This document shows, in pieces, positions 30,536 to 35,428 of a stretch of 35,428 nucleotides of DNA. The stretch is from Actinomycetota bacterium (GTDB lineage Bacteria > Actinomycetota > Acidimicrobiia > Acidimicrobiales > Ilumatobacteraceae). Position numbers and translations under genes: made by a program. Within the stretch, counting starts at the first letter, position 1. Every line of letters begins with the position of its first letter. The DNA is taken from contig JAQCJO010000010.1 of NCBI GenBank assembly GCA_027592925.1, positions 1 to 35,428 on the forward strand, written 5' to 3'. The notes below the pieces were generated by a model that had not been told where the DNA came from, made no database searches, and saw only the letters and a program-made list of their open reading frames with translations.

Positions 30536-30981
30536 AGAGCCTGCCACGAATCAATCTATTTTTAACATCGCTGTTTTTGGTTGCGACTGTCGTTGCCGCA
30601 GTTGTGTTTACGCCAGCCACACGAGCAGCAGGTGTTGGTGTAGACCTGTTGTTATTCAGCATCGGTGTAGCAACGTTTATCTGGGGTTATTTTTCGGCTG
30701 TGCAACGAAGCCGGGTTGACGAAATCTCTGTGGGATCGTTGTATTTTTTGAGCGGTCAAGTTGCAGATAAGCAAGTGCAAAAGACCATGAATGGCTGTCT
30801 GATTGCTCAACTGGTTATTGGTCTTGCTGGTGCAATTGCACGCTCATCCACAGATGGCAAGGCGGGTAGCACCCTTGCTTTTGGGGTATTGGTGCCATTG
30901 CTTGGGCTCGGACTGAACGGCTTGTGGGCCAGCCAATTTGGAACCTTTACCCCTCGCGAGCAGCCCGATCGGCAAGGATAG
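30532..30981 (+). CDS. Conserved membrane protein of the pimB cluster
   Basis: A 149-residue protein with four hydrophobic segments (about 8-25, 38-56, 90-105, 115-130) and a basic loop QRSRVDEIS between the second and third. I do not recognise a named domain. Translational coupling to the PimB-like enzyme (ATGA) suggests a role in the same cell-envelope lipid or sugar function. It is followed after five bases by the SRPBCC gene, whose ribosome binding site (agagg) lies at its end. Confidence 0.75.
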   Translation: MKSLPRINLFLTSLFLVATVVAAVVFTPATRAAGVGVDLLLFSIGVATFIWGYFSAVQRSRVDEISVGSLYFLSGQVADKQVQKTMNGCLIAQLVIGLAGAIARSSTDGKAGSTLAFGVLVPLLGLGLNGLWASQFGTFTPREQPDRQG

Positions 30982-30986
30982 AGGAC

Positions 30987-31418
30987 ATGGTTGAATCTGG
31001 TTCCGAATCTCTCGTCGTGACGGCAGGTCTTGACGAGTGCTTTTCTATGGTTACCGACTTCGAAAATTATCACGAGTGGGCCCATGACGTAAAGCAAGCA
31101 ACAGTGCTCACGCGTGACTCAAGTGGCCGACCAATATCTGTCGAGTTTCGTGCATCCGCACTTGGTCGCAGTACGCACTACACACTTGACTACGACTACG
31201 CGCAGGCGCCAAACAAATTGTCGTGGCACATGTCATATGGCGACATCATGAGATCAATCGTCGGTTCGTATGCTTTTGAACCAGCAGGTTCAGGCACACG
31301 CATTACTTATGACTTGGCAGTCGAACTCGTGATCCCACTTCCAGGCTTTGTCAAGCGTCGCGCCGAAATGCGCATTTTGAGCACATTGAAAGAATTGAAG
31401 ACGCACATCGAGTCGTGA
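30987..31418 (+). CDS. SRPBCC / START-like polyketide-cyclase family protein
   Basis: A 143-residue hydrophobic-pocket protein of the START/Bet v1-like fold: DECFSMVTDFENYHEWAHDV near the N-terminus, the beta-strand middle (YTLDYDYAQAPNKLSWHM) and the C-terminal helix MRILSTLKELKTHIE. Such proteins bind lipids or polyketides; activity is unknown here. The ATG at 30987 is chosen for its ribosome binding site (agagg). The gene order, next to PimB and glucokinase, recurs in Actinobacteria, which suggests a lipid-carrier role in envelope synthesis (inference). Confidence 0.83.
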   Translation: MVESGSESLVVTAGLDECFSMVTDFENYHEWAHDVKQATVLTRDSSGRPISVEFRASALGRSTHYTLDYDYAQAPNKLSWHMSYGDIMRSIVGSYAFEPAGSGTRITYDLAVELVIPLPGFVKRRAEMRILSTLKELKTHIES

Positions 31419-31433
31419 GATGCAAATAGTGCA

Positions 31434-32291
31434 ATGAAAATTGGCATCGATGTTGGTGGTACCAAATGTCTTGGTGTTGCGGTTGACGACAGTGGCAAAG
31501 TCGTTCAGCAATATCGTTTGCCAACACCTCATGCTGACGCACTCTGCGACACGCTTGTCGAAATAGTTGCGCAACTCGGTGAGTTCAAGTTCATTGGCAT
31601 CGGTGTTCCTGGATTGATCTCTCCAGAAGGCGTGATACGCGCGTCACCAAACTTGGTCGGAGCAAAAGAGTTGGCTCTACGCCAAATGGTCGAGGATCGT
31701 TTGGGCAAAAAAGTTTTGGTAGAAAACGATGCAACGTGTGCAGCGCTTGGTGAATGGAAATCGGGTGCGGCTCATGGTGCAACCGATGCATGGGTGATCA
31801 CTCTCGGCACTGGCATCGGTGGTGGATTTATCTCTGGCTCTGTGTTGCAACGCGGTGCTCACGGTTTTGCTGGCGAAGTCGGGCACATGGTTGTAGATCC
31901 GGATGGTCCACTGTGTCCGTGTGGCCGCAAGGGGTGTTGGGAGAGGTATGCCTCGGGAAATGGCCTTTCATTTTTGGCAAACGGTGAAAAGGGTGAAGAC
32001 GTGTTGTCGCGCGCAAAGGCCGGTGCTGCCGATGCGCTCGGTGTCGTCGACACATTTGCCAAGTGGGTTGCACTTGGTCTCGTCAATCTCACCAACATGA
32101 CTGATCCCGACGTGATTGTTGTCGGTGGAGGAGTAATTGTTTCGGCAGACGTAGTGATGCCACGGATTGCGCACTGGTTTGAGCAGTTGTTGTATTCGCC
32201 ACAGCATCGTGCACACCCACGGCTCGTTGCGGCACAGCTTGGCGAGCAAGCAGGCGCGATCGGTGCCGCGATGCTCAATACAAGCGTCTAA
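31434..32291 (+). CDS. glk: ROK-family glucokinase
   Basis: A 285-residue sugar kinase: ATP loop GIDVGGTKCLGVAV (4-17), VENDATCAALGEW (97-109), LGTGIGGGFISG (124-135), and the ROK zinc/sugar motif EVGHMVVDPDG with CPCGRKGCWE (161-170). The zinc ligands His and three Cys are all present. It phosphorylates glucose (or a related hexose) in the cytoplasm. The place behind the SRPBCC gene matches actinobacterial glkA-type glucokinases. No Shine-Dalgarno sequence is evident before ATG 31434. Confidence 0.87.
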   Translation: MKIGIDVGGTKCLGVAVDDSGKVVQQYRLPTPHADALCDTLVEIVAQLGEFKFIGIGVPGLISPEGVIRASPNLVGAKELALRQMVEDRLGKKVLVENDATCAALGEWKSGAAHGATDAWVITLGTGIGGGFISGSVLQRGAHGFAGEVGHMVVDPDGPLCPCGRKGCWERYASGNGLSFLANGEKGEDVLSRAKAGAADALGVVDTFAKWVALGLVNLTNMTDPDVIVVGGGVIVSADVVMPRIAHWFEQLLYSPQHRAHPRLVAAQLGEQAGAIGAAMLNTSV

Positions 32292-32300
32292 GTTGATGAC

Positions 32301-33263
32301 ATGAGCGGCGAATACACCCTTGGTCTGCACGAAGTTGGTGACAACTCGTATGCGTACTTGCAACCAGATGGCGGTTGGGGTTACAGCAACGCGGGCCTCA
32401 TTGTTGGTGACGGCGTCTCGCTGCTTGTCGACACGCTGTTTGATCTACGGCTCACGGCGTCCATGCTCGATTCGATGTCTGTTGCAACTCGCAGCGCACC
32501 AATAGCAACTGTTGTTAACACCCATGCCAACGGCGACCACTGTTATGGCAACCAACTTGTAACCGGTGCAGAGATTGTTGCATCAAGTGCCACTGCACAC
32601 GAGATGATGGAAGTTCCACCGTCGATGTTGGCTGCTCTCAATAATGCACCTGGTGAGATCGGCGAGTTGTTCCGACATTTCTTTGGCGATTTTGAATTTA
32701 ATGGCATCGATCTTGCGCCTCCGACACGCACCTTTGACGGACGTCTTGATATTGAAGTGGGTGGAAGAGTCGTGGAGCTGATTGAAGTTGGCCCCGCGCA
32801 TACGCAGGGCGACACAATTGCGTATGTTGCAGATTCAAAGACGTTGTACACCGGCGACATCTTGTTTATTGGCGGCACACCGATCGTGTGGGCAGGGCCA
32901 CTCGACAATTGGATTGCGGCGTGCGATCTGATGTCCGAACTCGACATTGATGTAGTTGTGCCAGGCCACGGGCCGCTCACCGACAAAGCAGGCATTGCCC
33001 GAGTGCGCGACTATCTGTCGTTTGTCTTAAGCGAAGCAACATTGCGTCACGATGCAGGCATGGACGCGTTTGATGCAGCGCGTGAAATTGCGCGTGACAT
33101 CTTGGGCGACAACAGTCGGTCGTTTGCACAATGGAAAGAGTTTGGGCGTATCAGTGTCAATGTGGACACGGTGTACCGCAGCATTGATGCCACGCACAAG
33201 AGCCCAGATGTGATCGAGCAGTTTCGCCGGATGGCAAAGATCGAGTTACACCCCGAGGGCTGA
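32301..33263 (+). CDS. Metallo-beta-lactamase-fold hydrolase
   Basis: A 320-residue MBL-fold protein. The metal motif reads HANGDH (75-80; His75, Asp79, His80); the second His of HxHxDH is replaced by Asn, as in the cyclase-like branch of the superfamily. Other ligands: PAHTQGDT, YTGDILF and VVPGHG. The C-terminal 90 residues are helical. The reaction is unknown; it is probably a hydrolase of esters or lactones. It starts nine bases after the glucokinase stop, so it is likely co-transcribed. Its 3' end overlaps that of convergent SURF1 by 18 bases. Confidence 0.86.
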   Translation: MSGEYTLGLHEVGDNSYAYLQPDGGWGYSNAGLIVGDGVSLLVDTLFDLRLTASMLDSMSVATRSAPIATVVNTHANGDHCYGNQLVTGAEIVASSATAHEMMEVPPSMLAALNNAPGEIGELFRHFFGDFEFNGIDLAPPTRTFDGRLDIEVGGRVVELIEVGPAHTQGDTIAYVADSKTLYTGDILFIGGTPIVWAGPLDNWIAACDLMSELDIDVVVPGHGPLTDKAGIARVRDYLSFVLSEATLRHDAGMDAFDAAREIARDILGDNSRSFAQWKEFGRISVNVDTVYRSIDATHKSPDVIEQFRRMAKIELHPEG

Positions 33264-33983
33264 TTGCTTTTTGCCAGTTACTTCGCGCCTCACGATTGCA
33301 AACCAGCCGCCAAGCGCGCATAGTGAAAATAGAACCCACTGACCCACATAGCCAAGATGCGGTCCGTTACTAAAAGTAGGTTCAGCAATTCGTGACAATG
33401 TCGCATCATCTGCAGGCGATGAAGACTGCATCTCGACATAGACATTGACCAGTGGGGAAGGCATCTGCTGTTGCAACCTTGTGATGTCGATGCGTTGCAC
33501 TTCGGTCAGTACGCCGCTCGATGCGTCGGAAACCGCTCCAAGTCTTTTGACTGACGATGCGCGAAGTCTGCCTTGCAGAGTCACTGGTCCGGTTGGTGCT
33601 TGTTGCACAGTGCTGCCAAGCGGAATAAACCCTCTGTTGATAAGGATCAATCGACCGTCGCTCAGTTGCAACGGAGTAACTGGGTCAAAACCCGGTCCTC
33701 CACCTTGTGAAACATTGACGATCTGGATGTCGTGGTCTTGCAGATACAGACCCGTCACCACGACGCTTCTCCATTCGGCAGCACTGGCATCAGGAAATTG
33801 GACAAGTACTTGCTCGAGTGGTTGTGTCGGTGCATCGACGCGCTCAATAAGAGTCTTGTTGAATGCAACTCGTTGGTGATGGCGATCCCATTGCCAGTTG
33901 GCAAGCATCAGCATGATTGTGACAAGTGCAACGATCAAAACATGAAAAGCCATCCACTTTGGTCGCAATAAAAACTTGTACAC
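33246..33983 (-). CDS. SURF1 family cytochrome oxidase assembly protein
   Basis: Helps assemble haem-copper cytochrome c oxidase. 245 residues from GTG 33983: an N-terminal helix after YKFLLRPKWMAFH, the DRHHQRVAFN-type loop, extracellular-side beta domain with VVVTGLYLQDHDIQIVN and ILINRGFIPLG, and a second helix near the C-terminus (HLGYVGQWVLFSLCALGGWFA). The GTG at 33983 is chosen because SURF1 proteins begin just there; an ATG at 34034 would overlap the divergent DCC gene. TAAGTT lies seven bases before the start and no Shine-Dalgarno sequence is seen, so the mRNA may be leaderless. Confidence 0.88.
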   Translation of the reverse strand: MYKFLLRPKWMAFHVLIVALVTIMLMLANWQWDRHHQRVAFNKTLIERVDAPTQPLEQVLVQFPDASAAEWRSVVVTGLYLQDHDIQIVNVSQGGGPGFDPVTPLQLSDGRLILINRGFIPLGSTVQQAPTGPVTLQGRLRASSVKRLGAVSDASSGVLTEVQRIDITRLQQQMPSPLVNVYVEMQSSSPADDATLSRIAEPTFSNGPHLGYVGQWVLFSLCALGGWFAIVRREVTGKKQSALGV

Positions 33984-34024
33984 GCACCACAACTTAGTGC
34001 GAGAGAGGACTAGCGTGAACTTCC
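33984..34024. promoter_or_regulatory. Short divergent promoter region, SURF1 / DCC
   Basis: Only 41 bases separate the two starts. TAAGTT on the minus strand (7 bases before GTG 33983) and TAGCGT on the plus strand (8 bases before ATG 34025) both fit TANNNT -10 elements at leaderless spacing. Motif-based only. Confidence 0.4.
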
Positions 34025-34402
34025 ATGAACACATTGATTTACGATGGAGATTGTGCCTTTTGTCTCCGTTGTGTGCAGTGGATGCAAAAACACTTCAAAC
34101 GAGTTCCTCACATTGTCGCTTGGCAAAAAGCAGATCTAAGGACGTTGGGTCTCACCGCTGAACAATGTCAAACAGCCTTGCAGTGGGTGAGCGCAGATTC
34201 GTCACAGATTCTGAGCGCGCACAAGGCAGTGGCTCGTGTGTGCAAGGACGCTGGAGGCTGGATCACTGTGGCTGGTTATGCGTTGTCGTTACCGGTTGTA
34301 TCGCCAATTGCGGGCGTTGTGTATCGCTGGGTGGCGCGCAATCGTCAAAAAATGCCAGGCGGCACGGCTGCATGCGCAATTGACTTCGAAAAAAAAATCT
34401 AA
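34025..34402 (+). CDS. DCC-family (DUF393) thiol-disulfide-oxidoreductase-like protein
   Basis: A 125-residue protein with the family start LIYDGDCAFCLRCVQW (Cys10, Cys13, Cys16), a DGxCxxC thiol motif. The remainder has the family's SLPVVSPIAGVVYRWVARNR. Thought to act in thiol-disulfide exchange; substrates unknown. Divergence from SURF1 raises a link to cytochrome-oxidase assembly (inference). Its TAA overlaps the stop of the convergent SET-domain gene (CTAA at 34399-34402). Confidence 0.85.
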   Translation: MNTLIYDGDCAFCLRCVQWMQKHFKRVPHIVAWQKADLRTLGLTAEQCQTALQWVSADSSQILSAHKAVARVCKDAGGWITVAGYALSLPVVSPIAGVVYRWVARNRQKMPGGTAACAIDFEKKI

Positions 34403-35127
34403 AGAGTTCTTCGCTCGTTTAACTGCTGTGCCAATTGATCAAGAGACTGCTGATCAAGTGTTTGTAGAAGTTCGCTCTGTTGTTTGTCGGTGAAACATAG
34501 ATCAATCAGCGTGTTCCATGATGCATTGGGCATGCCGGTTGTGATGCGTAGTGCGAGCATCAGCGCTTGTTGCGGATTGATGTCATAGTTGTTCATCAGA
34601 TTTTCGGCATCCCGTTTTGACAATGGTCGCGCCGTACGAGTGGCATCAATTTTCCGTTGCACATATGGCGAGAACATGTTGTGGTACCGACTGTGAAGTT
34701 CGGGTAGTTTCCAGTCATTGCCAGAAACGCGACCACGACAATTATCGGATCTACACGCGCACTCAAACTCGACATAGTTAGACGTGTCGCTCATGGCGTA
34801 GTCATAGGTAAGTTCTTCGCCAACTGCAATTGGACCCATGGCGATGAGTTGTGTTGCATTGCGCATTCCACAGTTTGGCAAGCATGAATGATTGATGGAG
34901 TCGCCTGGCTCGCGCGACTCTGGGCCGAGCACAAATTGATTCACATCAATTTGGATTGATCGGCTGCGTTGCTCGAGTGGGTAAGTCTCGAAGTTGACTC
35001 GATTCACAACTATTCCGCCAAATGTGGCGATTATGGTGCCCATTGGAATTGGGGTGACGGCAAAACTGCCAAAGCCTTTTGGCGCGATTTCGCGAGCTTC
35101 TGCAAGAGGTGAAAGATAATTGCGCAC
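34399..35127 (-). CDS. SET-domain protein (lysine methyltransferase-like) with post-SET motif
   Basis: From GTG 35127 (GGAGGG five bases upstream) the protein has 242 residues. The SET core is clear: KGFGSFAVTPIPMGTII (17-33), the active-site motif NHSCLPNC (79-86) and GEELTYDY (103-110) with the catalytic Tyr. A post-SET-like CACRSDNCRG (123-132) probably binds zinc. The last 100 residues are helical and unassigned (HSRYHNMFSPYVQRKID, then two Gln/Leu-rich repeats). It would methylate a protein lysine with S-adenosylmethionine; the target is unknown. A longer reading from 35304 exists, with a Cys-rich N-terminus, but lacks support from a ribosome binding site. Base use resembles neighbours. 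Confidence 0.82.
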   Translation of the reverse strand: MRNYLSPLAEAREIAPKGFGSFAVTPIPMGTIIATFGGIVVNRVNFETYPLEQRSRSIQIDVNQFVLGPESREPGDSINHSCLPNCGMRNATQLIAMGPIAVGEELTYDYAMSDTSNYVEFECACRSDNCRGRVSGNDWKLPELHSRYHNMFSPYVQRKIDATRTARPLSKRDAENLMNNYDINPQQALMLALRITTGMPNASWNTLIDLCFTDKQQSELLQTLDQQSLDQLAQQLNERRTL

Positions 35128-35261
35128 GTCGACCCTCCGGTCGCGACCTGCGTGGCCGCCCGAGTACACAGCACCAACTCCGCCCGCTGTGGTGCAACCA
35201 TGATATCGGCAGGTATCGTTGTTTGGGCAACATCGTCTCGGTCTGCTCGACCGGGCCGGTG

Positions 35262-35428
35262 GTGCACTACAAGTTGCATCAGGAGAGACCAATTGGTCCG
35301 GCAACCGGGGTCACGCCCACGGTGCCATCTCATCCGCAAGGATGGGAGATGTGGTTTCGTCGTTTAGACGAAGCAACGGGCCGGCTCAGTTGGGCGAGCC
35401 AGAAGGAATTTTTTATGACCCGACATGA
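35262..35428 (+). CDS. Partial gene, 5' end only, unknown
   Basis: A plus-strand reading open to the window edge, giving HPQGWEMWFRRLDEATGRLS and then WASQKEFFMTRH. The amino-acid mix looks like real coding sequence, and it would be divergent from the SET gene. The start is undecided (GTG 35262, GTG 35322 or ATG 35349). No family recognised. The alternative is an extended SET N-terminus on the other strand. 35128-35261 shows nothing else. Confidence 0.35.
   Translation, partial: MHYKLHQERPIGPATGVTPTVPSHPQGWEMWFRRLDEATGRLSWASQKEFFMTRH

Noticed and set aside
33984-34034. Longer SURF1 start at ATG 34034
   Set aside because: It would overlap the DCC gene, and the family N-terminus begins at GTG 33983.
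35128-35304. Cys-rich N-terminal extension of the SET protein
   Set aside because: GTG 35127 has a good ribosome binding site and the SET core starts there; the extension runs against a coding-like plus-strand reading. Not excluded with certainty.
1-35428. tRNA genes, CRISPR arrays, insertion sequences, phage genes
   Set aside because: Looked for in all intergenic gaps and by repeat pattern; none was seen. Gaps are short, and no T-loop-like GTTCGANNC followed by an acceptor stem, spaced repeats, or transposase motifs were found.

Overview
The window looks like chromosomal DNA of a planktonic high-GC-lineage Gram-positive bacterium, most likely Acidimicrobiia (Ilumatobacteraceae-like). The grounds are a WhiB-family regulator, a PimB-type mannosyltransferase cluster with a ROK glucokinase, an F420-type LLM oxidoreductase, the mix of ATG/GTG/TTG starts, many 4-base ATGA gene overlaps, and base composition near 50% GC. 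The taxonomic call is inference. No phage, transposon, CRISPR or tRNA was recognised.

Layout. 0-6.7 kb: a truncated sulfatase coupled to an EamA exporter, a divergent amidase, a cold-shock protein, a hairpin-rich gene-free stretch, a small-molecule kinase coupled to an AttH/CrtC-like lipocalin enzyme, and an LLM flavoenzyme. 6.7-10.3 kb: a class A penicillin-binding protein, a coiled-coil zinc-ribbon protein and a small membrane protein. 10.3-11.8 kb: a decay zone with a LexA-type palindrome, a lysozyme-like gene whose export signal is cut off by an in-frame TGA, and a broken EamA paralogue. 11.86-12.25 kb: the RNase P RNA gene (rnpB), minus strand. 12.3-18.3 kb, minus strand: glpD, an alkyl-DHAP-synthase-like FAD enzyme, an FGGY kinase and two tandem ferritin-like proteins. 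18.5-22.5 kb, plus strand: rubrerythrin with an Fe-S reductase, whiB, trpD and thrB. 22.5-27.9 kb: an AcuI/YhdH-type reductase, an XRE regulator and, divergent from it across an 18-bp perfect palindrome, a cassette DUF2182 - DUF1326 - DmdA-like GcvT-fold protein - alpha/beta hydrolase. 28.0-33.3 kb: a Cys-rich miniprotein, queG, pimB-like glycosyltransferase, a membrane protein, a SRPBCC protein, ROK glucokinase and a metallo-beta-lactamase-fold hydrolase. 33.2-35.4 kb: SURF1, a DCC-family protein, a SET-domain protein and the start of a further gene.

How the parts work together. The glp block (GlpD, FAD enzyme, kinase) handles glycerol, glycerol-3-phosphate and DHAP, possibly feeding ether-lipid synthesis. 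The rubrerythrin pair and the ferritin-like pair are redox/iron functions. The XRE cassette is the most system-like unit: a dedicated regulator sits on a shared promoter/operator, two Cys-rich proteins of paired unknown families follow, and a DMSP-demethylase-like protein is translationally coupled to them. An acryloyl-CoA-reductase-like gene lies next to the regulator. The best candidates for something undescribed are this cassette and its shared leaderless promoter, the structured RNA candidate at 3.42-3.62 kb, and the SET-domain protein.
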